A DNA stretch of 64,000 nt, from positions 186,001 through 250,000 of the forward strand of contig JBCDKM010000002.1 of assembly GCA_038746605.1 (NCBI GenBank), given 5' to 3'. Numbering within the stretch: the stretch's first letter is position 1; every line of letters starts with the position of its first letter. Below are positions 24,178 to 33,439 of the stretch, piece after piece. Source of the DNA: Rubricoccus sp038746605 (lineage in GTDB: Bacteria > Bacteroidota > Rhodothermia > Rhodothermales > Rubricoccaceae). The notes beneath the pieces were generated by a model. The model saw nothing but the letters and a program-made list of their open reading frames with translations. It did no database searches and was not told where the DNA came from. Both the position numbers and the translations under genes were made by a program.

Positions 24178-25443
24178 ATGTCCATCGCCTCTCGCGTCGC
24201 CGATCTACCCGCGGGACCTGCCCGCCTCCTCGCGCTCCCCACTGGCGTTCGCGATGTCGTCTCGTTCCGCGGCTCCTTTCGCTCCGCACCCGACCTCTCG
24301 CGAGACGACGACGTCACGCAAGGACTCGTCGCGGACCTTCTGGACAAGGGCAGCGCCACGCGAGATCGGTTTGAGATCGCGGATCTCCTCGATGGGCGTG
24401 GGGCTCGCCTCTCCTTCTACTCGGACGGGCTCCAGATGGGCTTTGCGGGCCGATGCCTTCGCGAGGACCTTCGGGACGTGCTCGCCCTCGCGTCCGAGTT
24501 GTACCAGACGCCAGCCTTCGACACGGAGGAAGTCCAGAAAGCACGACAGAAGGCCATCGCAGGGGTACGGCGCTCCCGGGAGTCCACCGGCGCGAGGGCC
24601 AACGGCGCCCTGACGCGGCGGCTCTACCCATCCACCCACCCCAACTACATCCTCCCGACCGACAAGGAGATCGACCGGCTCTCGGCGGTGACACCGGAGA
24701 CGGCCCGAGCCTACCACGACGCTCATACAGGGAGCGAGGGGCTCACGCTGACAGCAGTGGGCGACGTGGACCCAGGCGATCTCGCCGCCCTCGCCAGCGA
24801 AGCCTTTCGCGACTGGCAGCCACACGGGCGCGAGGCCACATTCTCCCAGATCGCCGGGCCGAAGGCGCCGGGGCGTGAGACCGTCGAGATGGCCGATAAG
24901 CTGAATCTCGATGTGCGGCTGAGCCACCCGATCCCACTCCGGCGAAACTCGGCGGATTTCCTCGCGCTGTTCGCGGGCGTCTTCACGCTCGGCGGCAACT
25001 TCTCGGGTCGCCTCATGCAGACCGTCCGCGATGAGCAGGGTCTGACCTACGGCGTCAGCGCGCGGCTGGCAGGTGTCTCCGTGGAGCACGACTTCGACCT
25101 TCGCGTCTCGATCTCGCTCAGCCAAGAGAACCTGGAGCGCGGCATCGCGGCCACGCGCGAGCAGATCGAGCAATGGCACGGCGGCATCACGGAGGAAGAG
25201 GTAGAGCGGACGAAGACCACGCTCGTGGGTCAGCACGTCGTAGGCCTCGCGACGACGGGCGGCCTGGCGGCACGGCTGCTCGTCAACGCCGAGCGGGGCT
25301 TCGGGCCGGAGTACCTGGACCAGTACCCCGAGGACGTGCGCACGCTGACCGTGGAACGGGTCAACGCCGCCATCGCGCGCTACGTGAATCCGGCGGCGCT
25401 GCACATCGTCGCGGCCGGAACGCCCGAGCCAGTGGCCGGATAG
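24178..25443 (+). CDS. M16 family peptidase-like protein, non-catalytic
   Basis: 421 residues with the two-domain M16 (pitrilysin/MPP) fold. The place of the zinc motif HxxEH reads LLDKGSATRDRFEIADLLDG, with no histidines, so it cannot bind zinc there. The second-domain blocks FTLGGNFSGRLMQTVRDEQGLTYGVSARL are intact, as in the glycine-rich non-catalytic partner subunits. Such proteins usually pair with an active M16 subunit encoded next door; none is seen in the window. Confidence 0.85.
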   Translation: MSIASRVADLPAGPARLLALPTGVRDVVSFRGSFRSAPDLSRDDDVTQGLVADLLDKGSATRDRFEIADLLDGRGARLSFYSDGLQMGFAGRCLREDLRDVLALASELYQTPAFDTEEVQKARQKAIAGVRRSRESTGARANGALTRRLYPSTHPNYILPTDKEIDRLSAVTPETARAYHDAHTGSEGLTLTAVGDVDPGDLAALASEAFRDWQPHGREATFSQIAGPKAPGRETVEMADKLNLDVRLSHPIPLRRNSADFLALFAGVFTLGGNFSGRLMQTVRDEQGLTYGVSARLAGVSVEHDFDLRVSISLSQENLERGIAATREQIEQWHGGITEEEVERTKTTLVGQHVVGLATTGGLAARLLVNAERGFGPEYLDQYPEDVRTLTVERVNAAIARYVNPAALHIVAAGTPEPVAG

Positions 25444-25461
25444 AGGGGCGCCCGACCCTGC

Positions 25462-25481
25462 CCGCCTCGGTACCGAGGCCG
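25462..25481. repeat. Dispersed palindrome, short class
   Basis: CCGCCTCGG, loop TA, right arm CCGAGGCCG (one change). It lies upstream of zwf. Confidence 0.85.
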
Positions 25482-25579
25482 AGGGACTGGGCAGAGCCAC
25501 GCCCCATCCTCGCACGCGCAACCAATCCGCGCCTCCTGCAGTTCTCCGACTCCTCCGCGTCTGCCTCTCCGATCTCGAC

Positions 25580-27031
25580 ATGCGCCCTCATCTCTTCGTC
25601 CTCTTCGGCGCCACGGGCGACCTCGCGGCTAAGAAACTCTTCCCCGCGCTCTATCGCGTCTCGCACGGCACGGAAGGCACGCGCGTCCTCGGCGTCGGCC
25701 GCTCGGACTGGGACGACGCCCGTCTGCGCGATGCTGCCGTGGGCGGCCTCACCGGGAGCGGCATCGAGGAGAGTGACGCCCGGGCCTGGGCTGACGAGAC
25801 CCTTCACTTCGCGCGCGTGGACGCCTACGACGACCTCGGGCCGGTCTTCGAGCGTGCGCAGGAGATCGAGACCGGAGCCGAGACGGACGGCAATCGGGCG
25901 TACTATCTCGCGCTCCCACCGAGCGCCTTCCCGGGCACCATCGCGGCCCTCGGCACACACGAGACCGAGGCGGGGCGCGCGCCCGACGAGGAAGGCCAGC
26001 AGTCGAGCGGATGGACGCGTCTCGTCATCGAGAAGCCCTTCGGGAGCGACCTCGCGAGCGCGAAGAGCCTCAACGCCATCGTCCACGAGCACTTTCGCGA
26101 GGACCAGGTCTACCGCATCGACCACTTCCTCGGCAAGGAAACCGTCCAGAACCTCCTCGTCTTCCGCTTCGCGAACGCCCTCTTCGAGAGCCTCTGGAGC
26201 CGCGCACACGTAGAGCGCGTGGAGGTCATCGTGACGGAGACGAACGACGCGAGCGGACGCGCGGGCTACTTCGACGGCGTCGGGACGATGCGCGACATGA
26301 TCCAGAACCACCTCACGCAGCTCTTCGCGCTGACCGCGATGGAGCCCCCCGCGAGGCTCGACGCTGACGGCATCCGCGCCGAGAAGGTGAAGGTGCTGCG
26401 CTCCACGCGGACCGCCGCCGCCACCGAGGCCGTCTACGGTCAGTACGGCGAGGGCGACGGCAACGAAGCCTACGCCGACCACGAGGGCGTGGACGCAGAC
26501 TCCACGACGGAGACCTTCGCAGCGGTCCGCCTCCACGTCGACAACTGGCGCTGGCAGGGCGTGCCGTTCATCCTCCGCACCGGCAAGCGCCTCAAGGAGC
26601 GGCTGACCGAGATCGTGGTCACGTTCCGCCGTCCGCCCGTGTCCCTTTTTCAAGGCACGAGGGACGGCTGTGAGCCCACGCCCAACGTGCTCCGCATCCG
26701 CCTGCAGCCCGACGAAGGCTTTCGTCTCTCGTTCGACGTCAAGACGCCCGGAAGCGGCTTCCAGACCGCCACGGAGAACTTCGACTTCCGCTACGAGGAC
26801 ACCTTTGGGCCGCTCCCGGACGCGTACGAGACGCTCCTCCGCGATGTGGCCGCAGGAGACGCGACGCTCTTCGTCCACGCCGAGGAAGCCGAGCAGGCGT
26901 GGCGCATCTACGAGCCCCTCCTCGACGCCGACCTGGAGATCCACACGTACGAGTCGGGCTCTTGGGGCCCGGAGGCCGCCGAGTCCCTCGGCATCACGCT
27001 CGACCCTGCCACCACCCCCACCGACTGCTGA
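25580..27031 (+). CDS. zwf: Glucose-6-phosphate 1-dehydrogenase
   Basis: 483 residues, close to the family norm. The NADP-binding start FVLFGATGDLAAKKLFPAL (GxxGDLxxRK-like) and the active-site block R179-I-D-H-F-L-G-K-E (His182 region) are intact, followed by NDASGRAGYFDGVGTMRDMIQNHLTQ. It catalyses the first step of the oxidative pentose phosphate pathway. A small membrane protein gene and pgl follow on the same strand, which suggests a zwf-x-pgl operon. Confidence 0.96.
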   Translation: MRPHLFVLFGATGDLAAKKLFPALYRVSHGTEGTRVLGVGRSDWDDARLRDAAVGGLTGSGIEESDARAWADETLHFARVDAYDDLGPVFERAQEIETGAETDGNRAYYLALPPSAFPGTIAALGTHETEAGRAPDEEGQQSSGWTRLVIEKPFGSDLASAKSLNAIVHEHFREDQVYRIDHFLGKETVQNLLVFRFANALFESLWSRAHVERVEVIVTETNDASGRAGYFDGVGTMRDMIQNHLTQLFALTAMEPPARLDADGIRAEKVKVLRSTRTAAATEAVYGQYGEGDGNEAYADHEGVDADSTTETFAAVRLHVDNWRWQGVPFILRTGKRLKERLTEIVVTFRRPPVSLFQGTRDGCEPTPNVLRIRLQPDEGFRLSFDVKTPGSGFQTATENFDFRYEDTFGPLPDAYETLLRDVAAGDATLFVHAEEAEQAWRIYEPLLDADLEIHTYESGSWGPEAAESLGITLDPATTPTDC

Positions 27032-27041
27032 TTCTGCCTCG

Positions 27042-27338
27042 ATGGTTTGGATCCTCATCTTCTCCTGGATTCTTGCTATCAGGGCCGGATGGAGCGAGCG
27101 ATATACCATTCCTGCCTACGTCTCATTCCGCTGGCAATGGTGGAGACACTCCAGAAACCGTGAACGCCCCCGTCCTGCTCCTCCAGAAACATTGTGGGAG
27201 TTGATGTGCGAGCGGGAGGTACGGGGCAGAGGACTCTGGACATACGATGAGATAGACCGCCCGGTACGTGTGGAGTCAGCTATCGTCCTTGTCGTTTCGG
27301 CCCTCTTTATGACTGTCCTGTTTTTTCTACAGGAGTAG
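27042..27338 (+). CDS. Small two-helix membrane protein between zwf and pgl
   Basis: 98 residues from ATG 27042, 10 nt after the zwf stop. There is a hydrophobic segment at each end (VWILIFSWILAI and SAIVLVVSALFMTVLFFL) with a basic, Arg/Trp-rich soluble middle (WQWWRHSRNRERPRP). Base composition is lower in GC than its neighbours. No family is recognised. It may be a recent arrival between the two pathway genes. Confidence 0.6.
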   Translation: MVWILIFSWILAIRAGWSERYTIPAYVSFRWQWWRHSRNRERPRPAPPETLWELMCEREVRGRGLWTYDEIDRPVRVESAIVLVVSALFMTVLFFLQE

Positions 27339-27354
27339 TCCCCCATCCACTTGC

Positions 27355-27374
27355 CCGCCTCGGCACCGAGGCGG
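27355..27374. repeat. Dispersed palindrome, short class
   Basis: Arms CCGCCTCGG/CCGAGGCGG, loop CA, 8 nt before the pgl start. Confidence 0.9.
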
Positions 27375-27382
27375 ACCCGCCC

Positions 27383-28120
27383 ATGGAAGCCGCTCCCCAG
27401 ATCGACGTCCAGGTCTATCCCGACCCGGCCGCGCTGGCCGTCGCCCTCGCGGACGCCACCGCCGACGCACTCCGTGACACCCTCGCGAGGCAGCCTCGCG
27501 CGACACTGTGCCTCACGGGTGGCTCCACGCCGGAGCCCGCCTACCGCCGCCTCGCGGGGATGGACCTGGAGTGGGACCGCATCCACTTCTTCTGGACCGA
27601 CGAACGACTCGTCCCGCCCGACGCCCCAGAAAGCAACTTTCGGATGGCGCACGAGACACTCCTCGGTCCTGCAGGCATCCCGGAATCCAACGTGCACCGG
27701 ATGCGTGGCGAGCTATCGAAGCACGAGGCTGCCGAGGACTACGAGTCGGAGATCCACCAGTACTTCGGTGAGGCCCCCGTGGCGTGGGACGTGCTCCATC
27801 TCGGCATGGGCGCGGACGGCCACACGGCGTCCCTCTTCCCGGGCGGGCACGAGTTGAAGGAGGTCGAGCGATGGGCGACCCCGGCGCGCGCGCCTGCTGG
27901 CGCCCCGGCTCGCCAGCGCCTCACGCTGACGTTCCCCGCACTGGATTCAGCGCGACTCGCCCTCGTCGCGGCGTCAGGCGAAGGGAAGCGCGAGGCCTTC
28001 TCGAACGTGATCGAGGCGTACGAGGCAGGGAGCTTGGCGCCACCGCCCGTCGCGAGGGTGCGGCCGGACGGACCGCTGGTGTGGATGATCGACCGGGCGC
28101 TGGCCCAGGGCGCGGGATAG
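27383..28120 (+). CDS. pgl: 6-phosphogluconolactonase
   Basis: 245 residues of the SOL/DevB type. Blocks LCLTGGSTPEPAYRRLA, IHFFWTDERLVPPDAPESNFRMA and HLGMGADGHTASLFPG are those of bacterial Pgl, with the GxDGHxAS active-site His. It hydrolyses the product of Zwf, and its position after zwf fits the pathway. Confidence 0.95.
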   Translation: MEAAPQIDVQVYPDPAALAVALADATADALRDTLARQPRATLCLTGGSTPEPAYRRLAGMDLEWDRIHFFWTDERLVPPDAPESNFRMAHETLLGPAGIPESNVHRMRGELSKHEAAEDYESEIHQYFGEAPVAWDVLHLGMGADGHTASLFPGGHELKEVERWATPARAPAGAPARQRLTLTFPALDSARLALVAASGEGKREAFSNVIEAYEAGSLAPPPVARVRPDGPLVWMIDRALAQGAG

Positions 28121-28122
28121 GT

Positions 28123-28156
28123 CCGCCTTGGGGTGCCGACGGAAGTACCGAGGCGG
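28123..28156. repeat. Dispersed palindrome, long class
   Basis: CCGCCTTGG, 16-nt loop GGTGCCGACGGAAGTA, CCGAGGCGG. It is the last copy before the island. Confidence 0.88.
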
Positions 28157-28169
28157 AGGGGCAGACACG

Positions 28170-28203
28170 AAAACGGCCACGATGCGGCTGGCATCGTAGC
28201 CGT
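28170..28203 (-). terminator. Terminator left by the ancestral tRNA locus
   Basis: On the minus strand a 13-pair hairpin (one mismatch, loop of 5, stem ACGGCTACGATGC/GCATCGTGGCCGT) runs into TTTTCG. It directly follows the tRNA 3'-end fragment at 28202-28233, where a tRNA-Ala transcript would have ended before island insertion. Confidence 0.75.
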
Positions 28204-28233
28204 GTGGGGCGAAGCGGAGTCGAACCGCTGGCC
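28202..28233 (-). repeat. att-like direct repeat (tRNA-Ala 3'-end fragment)
   Basis: 32 nt matching 38214-38245 at 29 positions, covering T-arm (AGCGGTTCGACTCCGCT on the minus strand), acceptor 3' strand and the first bases beyond. No D-arm or anticodon arm precedes it, so it is not a tRNA gene. It marks the left end of the island. Confidence 0.8.
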
Positions 28234-28263
28234 CGCAGGTCCCCTTGGCATAGGCAGCAGAGT

Positions 28264-28995
28264 CTAGACCGCGCGGGGCTCGTGCTCCCACGCCTCCAGC
28301 ATCGCCTTGCGCTCGCGCCAGTCCGGGAGGGCGCGCGCGACCGTCTCCCAGAACTCCGGCCCGTGGTGCCGATGAACGAGGTGGGAGACCTCGTGCGCGA
28401 CTACGTAGTCCAGCGCCGCCAAGGGCGCCTGGACCAGCCTCCAGTGGACGCGCGCCACGCCGTCACGGCCCAACGAGCCCCAGCGGGTGCGGGAGTCGGA
28501 GAGACGGAAGCCTCGGGCGGTGACGCCGAGCGCCCGCTCGTGGCGGCGGCCGAGGCGATGCACATCGCGGAGGGCACGGGTGCGGAGCCACGCGCGGAAG
28601 GCCGACCGGATGGCTTCCAGGCGGTCCACGCCCTCCAGCCCGAGCGGGACCGTGACGTGGAACTTGCTCCGGCACGCGATCTCGACCGCCTCTACGTCGC
28701 CCGGTCGCACGTCCAGCATGAGCCACCGGCCTCGGAACTGGAGCTTGGCGCCAGAGGCCCAGCGCTGAACGAGCAGCCGCCGGTACCGCTCGTCGATCTC
28801 GCGGACGGAGTCGAAGACCCACCGCCGCTTACGGTGGACGTACTCGCGCACGCCGCCCTCCCCGGCCTCCGGCGTTCCCTCCGGGACGACGACCTCCACA
28901 CCCTGCGGCGTGACGACGATCCGCTTGCGCCGGGCCTCTGGCGAGACGCGGACGCGGTAGGCGATGTCCGTCTGACCGAGCGTAAGGACCGGCAT
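28264..28995 (-). CDS. M48/DUF45 (YgjP-like) metallopeptidase of the restriction operon
   Basis: 243 residues. The zinc motif H201-EVSH205 lies in YVVAHEVSHLVHRHHGPEFWETV, as in YgjP/DUF45 proteins. RTRWGS is the conserved block upstream. DUF45 peptidases are frequent neighbours of hsdR in type I systems; their role there is not established. The start overlaps the hsdR stop by one base (TGATG). Two copies of the GCCTCTGGCG word lie in it. It ends next to the tRNA fragment. Confidence 0.87.
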   Translation of the reverse strand: MPVLTLGQTDIAYRVRVSPEARRKRIVVTPQGVEVVVPEGTPEAGEGGVREYVHRKRRWVFDSVREIDERYRRLLVQRWASGAKLQFRGRWLMLDVRPGDVEAVEIACRSKFHVTVPLGLEGVDRLEAIRSAFRAWLRTRALRDVHRLGRRHERALGVTARGFRLSDSRTRWGSLGRDGVARVHWRLVQAPLAALDYVVAHEVSHLVHRHHGPEFWETVARALPDWRERKAMLEAWEHEPRAV

Positions 28996-31900
28996 CAGGG
29001 CTTAGCGAAGTGCCGCACGGCGTAGCGCTCGACTTCCTGCGGCACTCGCTTCGCCCAGCCGTTCAGTCCGAGATCCTTGACGAGGCGCCGGACCTGCGCG
29101 CGGAGACTCTTGCGAAGCTGCGACTTGTCCTGCCAGTGGGGCGGAGCGGTCTCGTTCGAGGCGTAGAGCGCGTCGATAGCGAGCGCAGCCTGCTCCATGC
29201 GCGAGCGCGTGGCGCCAGAGGCACCGTCACGATCGGCGTCATCGCCAGAGCCCTCGCCGTTTGGGCCTCCGGCGGCGTCGTAGGGCTCAGCGGGCTCGCC
29301 TGTGGGCGCGGCATCGTCTGGCTTGAACGAGGCCAGGATGGCATGGAAGTCGAAGGCGGTCTGAGAGAGACCGGAGCCTTCGTGTGCGACGGCCTCGGCG
29401 ACGACGGCCTCGGCGATGTCCTTGACGGCATCCAGCGCGTCCTGGGCGTCGAGGAGGCCCGCGTTGAACTGGCGGATCAACTCCTTGACGCGGTCGCTGA
29501 AGGTGGCGTAGCGGGCCGGGTTCTCGGCGGCGCGCTCGGAGGTCTCCTTCTTGAGTTCGGCCAGCTTGCGGACGGCGGCGGTCTTGAGGTCTTCCGCGCC
29601 ACCGAAGTCGTCCCAGAAGGCGGGGTCGGAGAGGCTGCGGAGCTTGCAGACGGTCTTGAGGCCGATCACCTCCAGGTGCTCGTCCAGCATGGCACGGACC
29701 TTCTGGCTGTACGCCTTCCAGTCGGGCTCGACGGTCTGCTCGAAGTGCATCCGGCCGTAGGGCAGCACGGCGCCGACGAACTTGAGGTCGGCCTGATAGG
29801 GGAGGATGCGCGGGTCGGGCGCGAGGGCGGCGTAGGCCCTCACGAAGCGGTCGGCGGCGGCGCGGAAGACGAACCAGGCGTCTTCGCCCTCGAACTGGGC
29901 CACGGCCTCTTGCACGTCGGCCTTTACGTCGTCCGTGCGGGGGGCGCCGGAGACGAGCGCCATCGCGGCGCGGTGGGCCACGCGGAGCGCGTCGTGCAGG
30001 GCGTCCACGTCGCGCATGGCGCCCGCCACGTCCTCGCGGCGGTACGCGGAGAGCGCCTCGTCCAGCTTGCGCGAGACGCCGATGTAGTCCACGATGAGCC
30101 CGTGCTCCTTGCCGGGGTAGCGGCGGTTGGTCCGCGCGATGGCCTGCAAAAGGCTGTGGTCCGTGAGCGGATTGTCCAGGTACATCGCCTGCTCGATGGG
30201 CGCGTCGAAGCCGGTGAGCAGCTTGTTGCACACGATCACGAAGCGGAGCGGGGAGTCCGGGTCCAGAAATCGCGGAACGATCTCGGGCGTGACGGCCTCT
30301 GGCGCGATCTGGTACTCGACCAGTTCGGGGTACTGCTCGGCGTCGTGCTGGCCGGGGGAGTAGACGCAGACCGACATCGCAGCGGCCTTGCGCTTCGCCT
30401 TCTTCTTGCCCCAGCCCTTCGTCTTGCGGAGCGACTTCGCGATGACCCGGTCCAGCGCCTTCTTGTAGGCCACACACGCGCGGCGGTCGATGGCGACGAT
30501 CTGCGCCTTGAACCCGTCCGGCATCACCTTGAGCCGGTAGTGCGCCCAGATGTCCTTCGCGACGCGGCGGATGCGCGGCTCGAAGCGCGCGAGGTCGCCC
30601 TTCGTGATGCCCCGGCGTTTGATCTCCTCAATCCGCTCCGGCGACTCCCCGACGAACTGGTGATCGAACAGCGAGTCGATCTCGTCGTCTTCGAGGTCCC
30701 ACTCCGTTTTGCGGGCCACGTAGTAGATCGGGACCGTGGCGCCGTCCGCCACGGCGTCGTCGATGCCGTACTTGTCCAGGTAGCGCTCGCCGGGGGCGCC
30801 GAAGGTGGCGAAGGTGTTCTTGTCGTGCTTCTCGACGGGCGTGCCGGTGAAGCCGAAGCGGGTGGCGTGGGGCAGCGCGGCCTGGAGGTAGGCGCCGAGG
30901 TCACTCTCCTGCGTCCGGTGCGCCTCGTCGATCATCAGGATCCAGTTCTCGGAGCCGGGCACTTCCATCTCGCGCAGCGCTGCCTCGCGCTCGCGCCGGT
31001 CCTGCGATTTCAGGCGCGGGTCCTCGTGGTAGAACTTGAAGATGGTCGAGAGCGCGACCGTGCCCACGGCCTCTGGCGTCACGATCTCGCGGAGGCCGCG
31101 GATGCTGCCCGCCTCGCGCACGTTGGGGATGCCGACGGCCCGGAAGGTGCCGGTGATCTGCTTGTGGAGATCGATCCGGTCGGTGAGGACGAGGAGGTTG
31201 GGGTTCTGCAGCCGCTCGCTCGTCAGGCCCCGGTGCAGCTTGAGCTTGAGCGCGGCGAACACCATCGTGAGGCTCTTGCCGGAGCCCTGCGTGTGCCAGA
31301 TCAGCCCGGCGCGGTGCTCGCCAGCGGCCACGCGTTCCACCATCTTGTTGACGGCGCGGTACTGCTGGTAGCGGCACACCTTCTTGACCGTCTGCCCGTC
31401 GCGCGTCTCGAAGACGACGAAGTGCGCCAGGATGTCCAGCAGGCGCTCGGGTGAGAGCAGCGCGTAGAGGCCTCGGGCGGTGGCGTCGGCGAACTCCTCT
31501 TTCTTCCGGGGCCACGGGTCCGGCCAGCGGCTCCAGTGCTCGCGCGGGGACCCGGTGGCGCCGAACTTCAAGTCCACGTCGGTCGTGGCGACGTTGAAGA
31601 GGTTGGGCGCGAACAGGCGCGGAACCTCGCGCTCGGCGGACTTCACCTGGTCGATGGTGTCCTCCAGGTTCTGGCTCCGGTTGGTGGGACTCTTGGCCTC
31701 GATGACGACGAGCGGGACGCCGTTGACGTACACCACCACGTCGGGCTTGCGGACGCCAGAGGCGCCGCGCACGCGGAGTTGGCTGGCGGCATCGAAGCGG
31801 TTGTTCTCCACCCGGTCGAAGTCGATCACGCGGATGGTGCGGTGGGTGGCCTCGCCGGGGACCTTGCGGGAATAGTCCCCGCGGAGGATGGCCGTCCACC

Positions 31901-32132
31901 GCTCGTTGTCCTCCACCCGGGCGAGGTCGCTGGCGACGGCCTCGGCGGTCTCGCGGGGGATGTCGTTGATGCGCACGAGGGCGTCCACAAGAACGGGCGT
32001 GAGCAGCACCTCGGTCTCGCGGGCGCGCATGGCGCCAGAGGCCTCTGGCGGGAGGTGCCGGTAGCCGTACTCCCGCACGAGGGTGTCGATGAGCGGCTTC
32101 TCGACGAGGGTGTACTCGGTGGGCGTGCTCAT
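28995..32132 (-). CDS. hsdR: Type I restriction endonuclease subunit R
   Basis: 1045 residues. The nuclease site is VIEAKSP (Glu145, Lys147) after a conserved Asp in RKPDVVVY. The SF2 motor follows: Walker A QGSGKS (Lys286), D402-EAHR, FTGTP, and a C-terminal helical domain that contacts the methylase core. HsdR translocates DNA and cuts at a distance when both strands of the target are unmethylated. It overlaps hsdS by 4 nt (ATGA). Five to six GCCTCTGGCG words lie within it. Confidence 0.96.
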   Translation of the reverse strand: MSTPTEYTLVEKPLIDTLVREYGYRHLPPEASGAMRARETEVLLTPVLVDALVRINDIPRETAEAVASDLARVEDNERWTAILRGDYSRKVPGEATHRTIRVIDFDRVENNRFDAASQLRVRGASGVRKPDVVVYVNGVPLVVIEAKSPTNRSQNLEDTIDQVKSAEREVPRLFAPNLFNVATTDVDLKFGATGSPREHWSRWPDPWPRKKEEFADATARGLYALLSPERLLDILAHFVVFETRDGQTVKKVCRYQQYRAVNKMVERVAAGEHRAGLIWHTQGSGKSLTMVFAALKLKLHRGLTSERLQNPNLLVLTDRIDLHKQITGTFRAVGIPNVREAGSIRGLREIVTPEAVGTVALSTIFKFYHEDPRLKSQDRREREAALREMEVPGSENWILMIDEAHRTQESDLGAYLQAALPHATRFGFTGTPVEKHDKNTFATFGAPGERYLDKYGIDDAVADGATVPIYYVARKTEWDLEDDEIDSLFDHQFVGESPERIEEIKRRGITKGDLARFEPRIRRVAKDIWAHYRLKVMPDGFKAQIVAIDRRACVAYKKALDRVIAKSLRKTKGWGKKKAKRKAAAMSVCVYSPGQHDAEQYPELVEYQIAPEAVTPEIVPRFLDPDSPLRFVIVCNKLLTGFDAPIEQAMYLDNPLTDHSLLQAIARTNRRYPGKEHGLIVDYIGVSRKLDEALSAYRREDVAGAMRDVDALHDALRVAHRAAMALVSGAPRTDDVKADVQEAVAQFEGEDAWFVFRAAADRFVRAYAALAPDPRILPYQADLKFVGAVLPYGRMHFEQTVEPDWKAYSQKVRAMLDEHLEVIGLKTVCKLRSLSDPAFWDDFGGAEDLKTAAVRKLAELKKETSERAAENPARYATFSDRVKELIRQFNAGLLDAQDALDAVKDIAEAVVAEAVAHEGSGLSQTAFDFHAILASFKPDDAAPTGEPAEPYDAAGGPNGEGSGDDADRDGASGATRSRMEQAALAIDALYASNETAPPHWQDKSQLRKSLRAQVRRLVKDLGLNGWAKRVPQEVERYAVRHFAKP

Positions 32133-33400
32133 GGCGAGACGCGAACGGCGCCGGTGAGGAGGTCTTGGAGAAGCCCGGCTTTGACCTGTCGTAATCCCTC
32201 AGCGCCGGCAACTGACGCCTTGATCTCTTGGTCAACAGAGGCGAGCGAGTTGCAAATGGCTTGCTGCTCGTCCATGGGTGGAAGTGCAAAACGGAAGCCA
32301 CGAATCGTAGCACTGTTCACGCCTTGCCTCGTCCCACGTCTCTTCTCGCCATCTACCTGGCGCTGGACAAATGGACTGTTGAAACAGTATGCCAAATACT
32401 CGGGAATACAGCGAGAGTAGTCGGTAGCCACCCGGATGATGTGATAGTTAATTAGCCATCCATCTACGGCATGAGTTGCCATTGCGTTGCGACCAGTAGT
32501 GGCACCTTGTCTGGCAAATAGAAGATCACCGTGCTGGACCCGGTACTTTGACAATTCCTCCGCTTTGTCAGGGGTTACATACAGCAAATCTTCTACTGCT
32601 AGGTACCCCCACTGGACGTTTCCAATGCGTAGCAGTGGAACCCCAGACTCTACGAAGTCATCGCTGCATAGACTTGATCCGAACGGGCCTGTAAGGATAG
32701 TCTGACGGTTGGGGTCAGCGATATCGGTAACACTGACTGTCTCCCACGACTCCGGGATCTCCCCGATCTCCGTCCGTTTAAACCGCGAGTGCCCGAGGCC
32801 TCTGGCGAGGAGGTCCTGGAGCAGGCCGTCCTTCACCCGCCGGGTCTGCGCGATGACCGCCTCGGTGGCCCGGATGGCCTCGTCCACGGAGGCGAGGACC
32901 GCGGCGATCTTCCTCTGCTCCGCCAGAGGCGGGAGGGGCACGGTGCAAGCGAAGAAGTCCTCCACCGACACGTTGAGCAGCCCGTTACTCCGCGCGCTCG
33001 ACGTGATGACGCGCTTGAGTTGGCGGTTCAGCCCACCGGCGGCGAAGAACTGAGTGGCGAAGTCCGAGTCCAGGAGGTCGTCTGTGAGGCGGAACGAGAT
33101 GTAGACACTTGGGACGGCGGCTTCCTGCCACTCGTCTTGCCGGTAGATGCAGCCTTGCGGGTAGGTGTTGGAGTTGCCCCTGTTGTACGCGAACTCGCCC
33201 CGGCGGAGCGCGGTGTAGTTCTTCAGGCTCTCGCCCGCCATGAACCGGCTGTACTTCTCAGACTGCGGGACGAAGCCTCCGGTGGAGGTAATCATCGCGA
33301 TGGCCTCTGGCGTGCCCTCCGCTTTGCGGCGCACGCGCTTCGTCAGCGCCGCCAGAGGCGCACTCGTCCAGTCGGCGGGAAGCGGTTTAGAGGCAGTCAT
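32129..33400 (-). CDS. hsdS: Type I restriction specificity subunit
   Basis: 423 residues with two target recognition domains (about 1-150 and 205-370), each followed by a matching coiled helix pair: LPPLAEQRKIAAVLASVDEAI and LPPMDEQQAICNSLASVDQEI, each ending GLLQDLL. The two halves recognise the two parts of a bipartite site. The DNA for the second TRD (about 32150-32780) is visibly AT-richer than the first and lacks the 10-mer found on both sides, which suggests a swapped TRD. A MITE-like element separates it from hsdM. Confidence 0.95.
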   Translation of the reverse strand: MTASKPLPADWTSAPLAALTKRVRRKAEGTPEAIAMITSTGGFVPQSEKYSRFMAGESLKNYTALRRGEFAYNRGNSNTYPQGCIYRQDEWQEAAVPSVYISFRLTDDLLDSDFATQFFAAGGLNRQLKRVITSSARSNGLLNVSVEDFFACTVPLPPLAEQRKIAAVLASVDEAIRATEAVIAQTRRVKDGLLQDLLARGLGHSRFKRTEIGEIPESWETVSVTDIADPNRQTILTGPFGSSLCSDDFVESGVPLLRIGNVQWGYLAVEDLLYVTPDKAEELSKYRVQHGDLLFARQGATTGRNAMATHAVDGWLINYHIIRVATDYSRCIPEYLAYCFNSPFVQRQVDGEKRRGTRQGVNSATIRGFRFALPPMDEQQAICNSLASVDQEIKASVAGAEGLRQVKAGLLQDLLTGAVRVSP

Positions 33401-33439
33401 GGGCTCGTTCGTATCGAACTGATTCCCTTACAACCAGCC

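Noticed and set aside
28202..28263. Possible complete tRNA or tmRNA gene on the minus strand
   Set aside because: Only the T-arm and acceptor 3' strand are present. No D-arm or anticodon stem can be folded upstream, and the preceding bases are the 3' end of the metallopeptidase gene. It is a displaced att fragment.
29010..31454. 814-codon plus-strand open frame opposite hsdR
   Set aside because: Antisense shadow of hsdR with low-complexity V/D/A/G/E/R composition.
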